A stretch of 7,835 nucleotides of DNA from an uncultured Flavobacterium sp. (lineage in GTDB: Bacteria > Bacteroidota > Bacteroidia > Flavobacteriales > Flavobacteriaceae). Location of the stretch: the NCBI GenBank assembly GCA_946886675.1, contig CAMPIZ010000064.1, positions 1 through 7,835 of the forward strand. Reading direction: 5' to 3'. How positions within the stretch are numbered: position 1 is the first letter of the stretch; every line of letters starts with the position of its first letter. Positions 1 to 5,865 of the stretch are shown here, in pieces. Both the position numbers and the translations under genes were made by a program. The notes below the pieces were generated by a model. The model was not told the origin of the DNA. It did not search any database and saw nothing but the letters and a program-made list of their open reading frames with translations.

Positions 1-1085
1 GCTTTATTAAAATTATCAAAGTGTTTATTATACCTATTATTTTTCTAACTATAGTGTTGGGAATTGCAGGAATGGGTAATCTTAAAAAAGTAGGGCGTAT
101 AGGTATTAAGTCACTAATATATTTTGAAATTGTTACTACACTGGCACTTATTATAGGTATTGCCGTTGCTTATATTATACAGCCCGGCAAAATAGACAAG
201 ACCGGTCTTGATATACAGGATGCATCACAGTATACAGCTTCAAAAGCTGATTTTAGCTGGCTGCAGTTTTTTCTGGATAATGCAACATTACAGGTTTTGC
301 TCGTCGCCATTATTGCTGGCATTATACTTAATTACCACAGTAAAAGAGAGCAAATAGTAGGTTTTTTATACAAATGTTCAAATATTGTATTTAAAGCGCT
401 CAAATGGATAATGTATCTGGCACCGCTGGGTGCTTTTGGCGGTATGGCTTATACCGTTGGTAAATTTGGCCTTCATACACTGGTTCCTTTAGGCAAGCTT
501 ATGATAACAGTGTATATTACTATGGCCGTTTTTATTTTTGTTGTACTGGGCAGTATTATGCGTTATTATAAACTGAGTATACTTGAATTTCTAAAGTATA
601 TAAAAGCTGAACTGCTTATTGTTTTGGGAACCTCATCCTCTGAAGCCGCATTACCTAATCTAATGGAAAAACTGGAGCGTATGGGCTGCAGCAAATCAGT
701 GGTGGGGCTTGTAGTACCTACAGGATATTCCTTTAATCTGGATGGAACATCTATATACCTTAGCATGGCGGTTATTTTTTTAGCACAGTTGTATAATGTA
801 CATCTCACAACGGGTGAAATACTTACTATAATAAGCCTGCTCATGATTACCTCAAAAGGTGCTGCAGGAGTTACCGGAAGCGGATTTATTGTGTTGGCCT
901 CTACTCTTACTGCAATTCATAAAATACCACTGGAAGGCCTTGCATTTTTGCTGGGTGTTGATAAATTTATGAGCGAAGCACGGGCCATTACAAATTTTAT
1001 AGGCAATGGAGTAGCGACTATTTTTATTGCAAAAACAGAACGTGAATTTATTGATGACGACCCTGAAACAGAGGAAATTCTTTAA
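1..1085 (+). CDS. dctA: DctA-type dicarboxylate:cation symporter (5' end outside window)
   Basis: This inner-membrane secondary transporter of the DAACS (glutamate/dicarboxylate:cation symporter) family probably imports C4-dicarboxylates such as succinate, fumarate and malate with Na+ or H+. The reading frame is open from position 3 and reads FIKIIKVFIIP before the GTG at 21. That matches the conserved stretch after TM1 in DctA, so GTG 21 is an internal Val and the true start lies upstream. About 40 N-terminal residues are missing compared with E. coli DctA. Hallmarks in order are the serine-rich re-entrant loop GTSSSEAALP (nt 627-656), the TM7 motif PTGYSFNLDGTS (717-752), the second re-entrant loop SKGAAGVTGSG (852-884), and TM8 DKFMSEARAITNFIGNG (960-1010). 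These fit DctA better than the glutamate carrier GltP. The TM3-4 loop near nt 249-290 is shorter than in DctA. The stop overlaps the convergent MFS gene. Family is certain; exact substrate is inferred. Confidence 0.93.
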   Translation, partial: FIKIIKVFIIPIIFLTIVLGIAGMGNLKKVGRIGIKSLIYFEIVTTLALIIGIAVAYIIQPGKIDKTGLDIQDASQYTASKADFSWLQFFLDNATLQVLLVAIIAGIILNYHSKREQIVGFLYKCSNIVFKALKWIMYLAPLGAFGGMAYTVGKFGLHTLVPLGKLMITVYITMAVFIFVVLGSIMRYYKLSILEFLKYIKAELLIVLGTSSSEAALPNLMEKLERMGCSKSVVGLVVPTGYSFNLDGTSIYLSMAVIFLAQLYNVHLTTGEILTIISLLMITSKGAAGVTGSGFIVLASTLTAIHKIPLEGLAFLLGVDKFMSEARAITNFIGNGVATIFIAKTEREFIDDDPETEEIL

Positions 1086-2362
1086 TCTGACTTTTCTTCT
1101 TCCTCAAAACCAAATTTCCTTAACTGTGGCGCACTAAAAAAGGTAACAGCCACAACCCCAAGTGTAAGGCATCCGCCAACCACTACAGCACGTACTGTAC
1201 CCAGCCAGTGTGCCATAACACCGCTTTCAAAATCGCCTAACTCATTGGAGGAGCTTACAAACATAGTATTTACAGATGCTACCCTGCCTCGCATATGATC
1301 GGGTGTTACAAGCTGCAATATAGTACTCCGTATTACCACGCTAACGGCATCAAACATACCTGACAGCAGGAGCATAAAAAAGGACAAATAGAAGTTTTTT
1401 GATATCCCAAAAATAATAATTGATAATGCAAACCCCGTTACCGCCACAAATAGCTTTTTGCCTGGTTGGGTCCTTAGTGGTAAAAAAGCCAGTATACCCA
1501 TAGTAAGTAATGCCCCTACTCCCGGCGCAGCACGAAGTATACCAAAGCCTACCTCATCTACGTGCAGTATTTCCTTTTGATATACCGGCAGCAGCGCAAC
1601 AGCACCGCCAAAAAGTACGGAAAACATATCCAGCAGCTGCGCCCCCAAAAGCTCAGGCGTTTTCACCACAAACTTAATACCTTCTGTAAGGCTTTGCAGT
1701 ATAGGTTCTTTTTCCTTCTTTAATATTGGTTTTACTCCTATGCTAAGCATTGGTATTAAAAGTAATAGCTCAATTATAACAATACCCGCCATACCTGTAC
1801 TGATACCGTTTAGCGCTATAAGTATACCGGCTGCCAAAGGGCCAAGCACAGAACCTGTTTGCCATGCCATACTGCTCCAGCTGGTAGCGTTTGCATAATT
1901 TTTTCTCGGTACCACAAGGCCAAACAATGAGAAAACCGAAGGCCCCATAAAAGACCTTATAATACCTCCGCAAAAAACAAAGAAGTAAATAAGGTAAAGT
2001 GTGTTTTGCACACCCATTGTATTAGTAGTAAATGGTGTAGTTAATACAAAAAGGCTCCCACCCAATAAAATATAGGCGCAAAGACACATAAGTACCATTT
2101 TGCGTTTTTCGTTAAGATCTACAAAATGGCCTGCAAACAACGAACACGCAATGGCCGGGATTACTTCCGAAAGGCCTACAAAACCCAAGGCCAGTTTGTC
2201 GCTTGTAATATGGTAAACCCAATAAAATATAATGGTAATCTGCATATTAAGGGCAAATATTAGCCCAAAGCGTATGCAGAGGAAAGACCTGAATTCTTTT
2301 AGCTTAAGTACTGGATTTTTCTTAAAAAAGCCGGACTGGTTCCCGGCATTATCGTTTTCCAT
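1082..2362 (-). CDS. MFS efflux transporter, EntS/MFS_3-like
   Basis: This is a 426-residue inner-membrane major facilitator with about 12 hydrophobic segments and a cytoplasmic loop between TM6 and TM7 rich in Lys and Glu. The motif A region after TM2 reads GHFVDLNEKRK (residues 78-88), a variant of GxxaDrxgRR. The C-terminal half carries PDHMRGRVASVN (354-365) and SNELGDFESG (372-381), typical of the MFS_3 group that includes the enterobactin exporter EntS. An export role is likely but the substrate is unknown. The start chosen is the ATG at 2362 (MENDNAG). An in-frame TTG at 2389 would add nine residues, but it lies inside the predicted -7 promoter element and would not be transcribed. The tail is acidic (EEEEKSD). 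The gene lies 69 bp after the GH130 stop, on the same strand but with its own promoter, so a functional link with GH130 is only suggestive. Its stop codon shares TTAA with the convergent symporter stop. Confidence 0.9.
   Translation of the reverse strand: MENDNAGNQSGFFKKNPVLKLKEFRSFLCIRFGLIFALNMQITIIFYWVYHITSDKLALGFVGLSEVIPAIACSLFAGHFVDLNEKRKMVLMCLCAYILLGGSLFVLTTPFTTNTMGVQNTLYLIYFFVFCGGIIRSFMGPSVFSLFGLVVPRKNYANATSWSSMAWQTGSVLGPLAAGILIALNGISTGMAGIVIIELLLLIPMLSIGVKPILKKEKEPILQSLTEGIKFVVKTPELLGAQLLDMFSVLFGGAVALLPVYQKEILHVDEVGFGILRAAPGVGALLTMGILAFLPLRTQPGKKLFVAVTGFALSIIIFGISKNFYLSFFMLLLSGMFDAVSVVIRSTILQLVTPDHMRGRVASVNTMFVSSSNELGDFESGVMAHWLGTVRAVVVGGCLTLGVVAVTFFSAPQLRKFGFEEEEKSD
1096..1109. repeat. 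14-bp direct repeat, copy 1 (inside the MFS 3' end)
   Basis: CTTCTTCCTCAAAA here recurs exactly at 2415-2428, upstream of the MFS promoter. Read on the minus strand it is TTTTGAGGAAGAAG and encodes part of the acidic FEEEE tail. Low-complexity purine bias may explain it. Confidence 0.5.
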
Positions 2363-2386
2363 GATGGTTAACTGCGTAATTTTGTG

Positions 2387-2411
2387 CAAATATACAACAG
2401 TACACCATCAA
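2387..2411 (-). promoter_or_regulatory. Bacteroidetes-type promoter for the MFS gene
   Basis: On the minus strand, TATATTTG (2394-2387) is a perfect match to the -7 consensus TAnnTTTG, followed by the often-seen C. A possible -33 TTG lies at 2411-2409, but the 14-nt spacer is shorter than the usual 19-21, so the -33 assignment is weak. Transcription would start around 2380-2383, giving a leader of about 20 nt before ATG 2362 with no Shine-Dalgarno sequence. Confidence 0.65.
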
Positions 2412-2414
2412 TTA

Positions 2415-2428
2415 CTTCTTCCTCAAAA
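2415..2428. repeat. 14-bp direct repeat, copy 2 (GH130-MFS spacer)
   Basis: This is an exact copy of the sequence at 1096-1109, lying in the 69-bp gap between the GH130 stop and the MFS start. The two copies bracket the MFS gene together with its promoter. Confidence 0.5.
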
Positions 2429-2431
2429 GAT

Positions 2432-3895
2432 TTAACCTCCGCTTTTAAGCCTGTCCAATAAAGTTTTAAGGTTTACTGTTGCAAACCCGGAACTATGGTC
2501 GGAATGCCCGTAAGGCAGTATTAATTCCCCATTATGTATTATGGATCCGCAGGAATATACCACATTTGGCACATACCCTTCCCGCTCGTCTGTATTTGGT
2601 ATTATCAACGGGTCTTTAAGGCGTCCTATTTCTTTAGACGGATCATTAATATCCAGTAATGAGGCACTTATAGTGTAACGTCTCATAGGGCCCACGGCGT
2701 GGGTTATAACCAACCATCCGCATTCCGTTTCTATAGGTGAGCCGCAATTACCCATCTGCACAAATTCCCACGGAAGTTCCGGAGTCTGAATTTTCACAGG
2801 GTCTTCCCACTCATTGATGTTATCTGAATACATAAGGTAGTTGTTCCAACCGTCTATACGCGCAAGCATGGCATATTTACCATTTATTTTTCTTGGGAAT
2901 AATGCCAGGTTTTTATTGCGGGCCCCATTGCCATGCAGCGGGCTTGTTTTAAACTCATAAAAATCGAGCGTCTTTAAAAGCTTCGGCATAATATGAACAC
3001 CGTCATAAGCAGTATATGTGGCATAATAGACTATTCTGCCGTTATCATCAGTAAATTTTACAAAGCGTGCATCTTCAATGCCTTTGCTTTCAAAATCAGA
3101 TATCGGGAATATTACCCTGTCACTTATATCGGTATCTTTAGAAAAAGAAATCCTCCTGTAGCTGTCAGATAATGCAAGTATCATTTTATACTGCCTTATC
3201 TCCTTTGGATCTTTGGTTTTATCCCAAGCCTCATAAACAAGCTGTTTCAGGTGATCGTAATCAAAACGGTCTTCCAGTTTTTCTACAACCGTCTGCAGAA
3301 ATTTTTCATTAATATCGGCTTCCTGCGCTTTTTTAAGAAACTGCCTTTTATGATATATTATATTATGAATCTTTTCAGCTTCATCTATATAATTACCGGC
3401 CGGTATTACAGTTATATTATTGTTTTTATCAATAATTGCCCTACGGAAAACAACTGAGGAGACGTGCCCCTCTCCCACTGCCCTGAAACTTATAATAACA
3501 CGCAGCTGGCCTTCCTCAAGGTTTGTCTGATCAGGGTCGGGCACTATAGACGGATTGAAAAAAGCCGCCGACTCAATAGAGTATTCATGAGTAAAGTAGG
3601 AACCGATAAGCAGTTTACAATATTCATCCAGCTCATCAAAGTTACCACCTGCCGCCTCGATTTCAGGCTTTACGCGTTCACAATGCTTAAGGAGTTTTTT
3701 TGTTATGCTTCTATGCCTTTTGGAAAAATCCTGAAGCAGGGGTGAGATAATGGAAAAGACCTCATCCCTCTCAAGTTTCAGTATTTTTTTTATTAATTCT
3801 ACCGCCCGTTCTTCGCCATTAAAAAAAAAGCGTGCTATAACACGTCTTGTATCGGGTAATACTTTGTCAGGTTTTCGGTCAACTGTGATTCTCAT
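2432..3895 (-). CDS. GH130-family mannoside phosphorylase/hydrolase with N-terminal helical domain
   Basis: This 487-residue protein has no signal peptide and is probably cytoplasmic. Residues ~115-475 look like the five-bladed propeller of glycoside hydrolase family 130, whose members phosphorolyse or hydrolyse beta-1,4- or beta-1,2-mannosides. The evidence is FFNPSIVPDPD (112-122), GIEDARF (272-278; Asp275 fits the catalytic Asp of the family G-x-E-D-P-R motif), LFPRKINGKYAMLAR (332-346), GWLVITHAVG (393-402), and PNVVYSCG followed by LPYGHSD (443-466). Lys328 and His399 sit where phosphorolytic members bind phosphate, as far as I can align by eye, so phosphorylase activity is possible but not shown. 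Residues 1-110 are a mostly helical extension (RRVIARFFF...RHRSITKKLLKH), and residues ~170-240 form a helical insertion. Both are absent from short GH130 enzymes. No other carbohydrate gene is visible nearby except possibly the downstream MFS transporter. The ATG at 3895 fits the predicted promoter. Confidence 0.85.
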   Translation of the reverse strand: MRITVDRKPDKVLPDTRRVIARFFFNGEERAVELIKKILKLERDEVFSIISPLLQDFSKRHRSITKKLLKHCERVKPEIEAAGGNFDELDEYCKLLIGSYFTHEYSIESAAFFNPSIVPDPDQTNLEEGQLRVIISFRAVGEGHVSSVVFRRAIIDKNNNITVIPAGNYIDEAEKIHNIIYHKRQFLKKAQEADINEKFLQTVVEKLEDRFDYDHLKQLVYEAWDKTKDPKEIRQYKMILALSDSYRRISFSKDTDISDRVIFPISDFESKGIEDARFVKFTDDNGRIVYYATYTAYDGVHIMPKLLKTLDFYEFKTSPLHGNGARNKNLALFPRKINGKYAMLARIDGWNNYLMYSDNINEWEDPVKIQTPELPWEFVQMGNCGSPIETECGWLVITHAVGPMRRYTISASLLDINDPSKEIGRLKDPLIIPNTDEREGYVPNVVYSCGSIIHNGELILPYGHSDHSSGFATVNLKTLLDRLKSGG

Positions 3896-3931
3896 ATACT
3901 ATAATTTGCCGTAAAATGAACTTCTAAATTA

Positions 3932-3962
3932 CAAATATTATTCTGATATGCCCCGTGTACAA
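3932..3962 (-). promoter_or_regulatory. Predicted promoter for the GH130 gene
   Basis: On the minus strand a TTG (3962-3960) is followed after 20 nt by AATATTTG (3939-3932), one base away from the Bacteroidetes -7 consensus TAnnTTTG. Spacing is as expected for this promoter class. Transcription would begin near 3925, about 30 nt before the ATG at 3895. Confidence 0.5.
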
Positions 3963-4037
3963 TTGCTAAAATTAAGTAAAAAACTACAGAAACCAGAATA
4001 CAAACAGACAGCTTTAAGCATAAAAACCTTTATTAGC

Positions 4038-4062
4038 ACTTAAAAATTTTACCGCTTTAAGT
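4038..4062. repeat. 7-bp inverted repeat in the purK promoter (possible operator)
   Basis: ACTTAAA (4038-4044) and TTTAAGT (4056-4062) are perfect inverted copies separated by 11 bp, with centres 18 bp apart. They lie in the -33 to -7 interval just upstream of and touching the purK -7 element, a position where a bound dimeric regulator would block transcription. The arms are AT-rich, so chance is possible. Confidence 0.35.
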
Positions 4063-4069
4063 ATCTTTG
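4062..4069 (+). promoter_or_regulatory. -7 element of the purKE promoter
   Basis: TATCTTTG, followed by CAC, matches the Bacteroidetes -7 consensus TAnnTTTG exactly. No TTG is present at the expected -33 distance; only a TTA at 4040-4042 is near it. Transcription from about 4075 would leave a leader of roughly 18 nt, A-rich and without a Shine-Dalgarno motif, before the purK ATG at 4093. Confidence 0.7.
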
Positions 4070-4092
4070 CACTTCAAACAAGAAACACGATA

Positions 4093-5253
4093 ATGAATTA
4101 TTTCTCTTCTGATTTTAAGTTAGGAATTTTAGGAGGAGGTCAGCTTGGAAAGATGCTGCTTACCGAAACCCGCAAATTTGACATACAAACTTATGTTCTT
4201 GATCCCAGCGATGAGGCTCCCTGCAAGATAGGCAGCAACAAATTCTTTAAGGGTGACCTTATGGATTTTGATACTGTTTACAATTTTGGCAAACAGGTGG
4301 ATGTGCTTACTTTTGAAATTGAACATGTAAATGTGGCTGCGTTGGAAAAACTGGAAAACGAAGGCATAAAAGTATATCCGTCGCCTAAAACCTTAAAACA
4401 GATACAAAACAAGGGGATTCAAAAAGACTTTTACACCCAGCATGGCATACCTACATCGGTTTACAAAAGGTTTGAAAATCTGGAAGAGCTTAAAGAAGCT
4501 GTAGCAAATGGCGAAATAACTTATCCTTTTGTATGGAAAAGCACAGAAGGCGGCTATGACGGAAATGGTGTAAAAATAATCCGTTCTGCAGAGAGTTTTG
4601 AAGGGGTTGCCAATGTACAGTGTATTGCTGAGGACATGATACCTTTTAAAAACGAGCTTGCTGTAATAGTAGCCAGAAATCCTGATGGCGAAATAAAAAC
4701 TTACCCCGTAGTGGAAATGGAATTTCATCCGGAAGCTAACCAGGTAGAGTACGTAATATGCCCTGCCCGCATAGATAATGCTGTAGCCGACAAAGCAAGG
4801 GCGGTAGCACTCAAAGTTTCGGAAGCATTTAATCATGTAGGATTACTTGCCGTGGAGATGTTCCAGACAAAAGATGACGAAATACTTGTAAACGAAGTTG
4901 CCCCAAGGCCGCACAATAGCGGACATTATTCTATAGAAGCCAGTTACACATCTCAGTTTGAGCAGCACCTTAGAGCTATATTAAACCTGCCCCTTGGCAA
5001 CACCGATAGCAAAGCTGCAGGAATAATGGTTAACTTAGTAGGTGCAGAAGGCCACTCCGGCAATGTAGTTTATGAAAACATTGAAAAAATACTGGGTAAA
5101 GATGGTGTAACCCCACATATTTACGGAAAGAAACAAACAAGGCCTTTCAGGAAAATGGGCCATGTTACTATAGTAAATGAGGATATAGCCACAGCCCGTA
5201 AAATTGCCGAGGAAGTTAAAAATTCAATAAAAGTAATCAGCGAACAGTTGTAA
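4093..5253 (+). CDS. purK: N5-carboxyaminoimidazole ribonucleotide synthase
   Basis: PurK is a cytoplasmic ATP-grasp ligase that converts AIR, bicarbonate and ATP to N5-CAIR in de novo purine synthesis. It has 386 residues, within the family range of about 355-390. The N-terminal pre-ATP-grasp fold shows LGILGGGQLGKM (10-21) and VLDPSDEAPC (35-44), then FEIEHV (74-79). The ATP-grasp domain has PFVWKSTEGGYDGNGV (145-160), with the lysine and glycine-rich loop that hold ATP. NEVAPRPHNSGHYSIEA (267-283) carries the metal and substrate-binding residues expected of PurK. The C-terminal domain (about 305-386) includes HIYGKKQTRPFRKMGH. The gene is followed after 11 bp by purE, which acts on its product. 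The ATG at 4093 is the only in-frame start that fits both the conserved N-terminus and the promoter. No unusual residues were seen. Confidence 0.97.
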   Translation: MNYFSSDFKLGILGGGQLGKMLLTETRKFDIQTYVLDPSDEAPCKIGSNKFFKGDLMDFDTVYNFGKQVDVLTFEIEHVNVAALEKLENEGIKVYPSPKTLKQIQNKGIQKDFYTQHGIPTSVYKRFENLEELKEAVANGEITYPFVWKSTEGGYDGNGVKIIRSAESFEGVANVQCIAEDMIPFKNELAVIVARNPDGEIKTYPVVEMEFHPEANQVEYVICPARIDNAVADKARAVALKVSEAFNHVGLLAVEMFQTKDDEILVNEVAPRPHNSGHYSIEASYTSQFEQHLRAILNLPLGNTDSKAAGIMVNLVGAEGHSGNVVYENIEKILGKDGVTPHIYGKKQTRPFRKMGHVTIVNEDIATARKIAEEVKNSIKVISEQL

Positions 5254-5264
5254 AAAAGAGAAAG

Positions 5265-5747
5265 ATGAAAGTAGCTATTATAATGGGCAGCATATCGGAT
5301 ATGCCGGTTATGCAGGATGCCATAGATATATTAAAAGATTTTGGGATAGAAACACATGTTGATATTGTTTCTGCCCACCGCACACCGGAAAAGCTCTTTG
5401 AATTCAGTAAAGAAGCCCATACAAAAGGCATATCTGTTATTATTGCAGGCGCCGGAGGCGCAGCCCACCTGCCGGGAATGGTAGCCTCTATGTCTCCGCT
5501 TCCCGTAATAGGTGTACCCGTAAAATCAAGCAACTCTATAGACGGTTGGGACAGCGTTCTCTCTATACTGCAAATGCCGGGCGGTGTACCCGTAGCAACT
5601 GTTGCTCTTAATGGTGCCAAGAATGCAGGGATACTAGCAGCACAAATTTTAGGAAGCCAGGACAAGGTTGTGCTTGCAAAAATTATAGCATACAAGCTAA
5701 GCCTTAAGGATGCGGTAAACAAAGCCGCTGAAAACTTGAAAAAATAA
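5265..5747 (+). CDS. purE: N5-CAIR mutase, class I PurE
   Basis: PurE moves the carboxyl group of N5-CAIR to C4, giving CAIR, directly after the PurK step. The protein has 160 residues, the normal size for the octameric bacterial class I enzyme. Substrate-binding and catalytic motifs are intact: GSISD (8-12) binds the ribotide phosphate, SAHRTP (36-41) contains the catalytic His38 (equivalent to E. coli His45), GAGGAAHLPGM (62-72) is the 60s loop, and MPGGVPVATV (104-113) and NGAKNAG (116-122) complete the site. Presence of purK next to it supports the class I (mutase) rather than the metazoan class II (AIR carboxylase) reaction. The start ATG has a purine-rich AAAGAGAAAG just before it, a weak ribosome site. 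The 11-bp gap to purK and the terminator just after the stop indicate a two-gene operon. Gene order is purK-purE, the reverse of E. coli purEK. Confidence 0.97.
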   Translation: MKVAIIMGSISDMPVMQDAIDILKDFGIETHVDIVSAHRTPEKLFEFSKEAHTKGISVIIAGAGGAAHLPGMVASMSPLPVIGVPVKSSNSIDGWDSVLSILQMPGGVPVATVALNGAKNAGILAAQILGSQDKVVLAKIIAYKLSLKDAVNKAAENLKK

Positions 5748-5753
5748 AATTCT

Positions 5754-5780
5754 AAAGGTTGCCGAAAGGCAGCCTTTTTT
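5754..5780 (+). terminator. Intrinsic terminator of the purKE operon
   Basis: A 10-bp stem AAAGGTTGCC (5754-5763) pairs with GGCAGCCTTT (5768-5777), with one G-U wobble, around a GAAA tetraloop. It continues into a run of six Ts (5775-5780). It begins only 6 nt after the purE stop, so it ends the purKE transcript and separates it from the peptidase gene. Confidence 0.92.
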
Positions 5781-5794
5781 AATGTCATGCAATA

Positions 5795-5824
5795 CTGTCA
5801 GCTATATTTAAAATCATACCTTTG
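5795..5824 (+). promoter_or_regulatory. Predicted promoter for the M3 peptidase gene
   Basis: TACCTTTG (5817-5824) matches the Bacteroidetes -7 consensus TAnnTTTG. A CTG at 5795-5797 lies 19 nt upstream and may serve as a degenerate -33 TTG. Transcription near 5830 would give a leader of about 35 nt. The -7 element sits inside a 13-bp palindrome (ATACCTTTGGTAT, 5816-5828). Confidence 0.6.
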
Positions 5825-5865
5825 GTATAGTAGTTGACCAGCAAAAGACAAAGAATCTTTATATT

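Larger units (their letters stand above)
3896..4092. other. Divergent intergenic region between GH130 and purK
   Basis: This AT-rich 197-bp spacer holds two back-to-back promoters: the minus-strand GH130 promoter on the left and the purK promoter on the right, about 100 bp apart. A GCTTTAAG octamer occurs at 4011-4018 and again at 4054-4061. I see no small ORF, tRNA, terminator or riboswitch-like fold in it. Confidence 0.7.

Noticed and set aside
1071..1120. Inverted repeats AGGAAATT/AATTTCCT (and GAGGAA/TTCCTC) at the dctA-MFS junction as a bidirectional terminator
   Set aside because: The arms are only 6-8 bp, AT-rich, and separated by loops of more than 20 nt without an adjacent T-tract. 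The fold would be too weak to call.
3251..3745. Two small plus-strand frames (68 and 93 residues) within the GH130 gene
   Set aside because: Both are antisense to conserved GH130 sequence, with no promoter, ribosome site or domain.
3896..4092. Purine riboswitch upstream of purK
   Set aside because: The predicted leader is only about 18 nt, too short for an aptamer, and the wider spacer shows no conserved purine-riboswitch loops or terminator.
4393..4836. 147-residue open frame on the minus strand inside purK
   Set aside because: It is antisense to a fully conserved purK sequence, has a Cys/Tyr/Phe-rich composition typical of a shadow frame, and has no promoter or recognisable domain.
5237..5788. 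183-residue open frame on the minus strand covering purE
   Set aside because: It is the complement of the conserved purE gene and runs through the terminator hairpin. No family resemblance was seen; it is a shadow frame.
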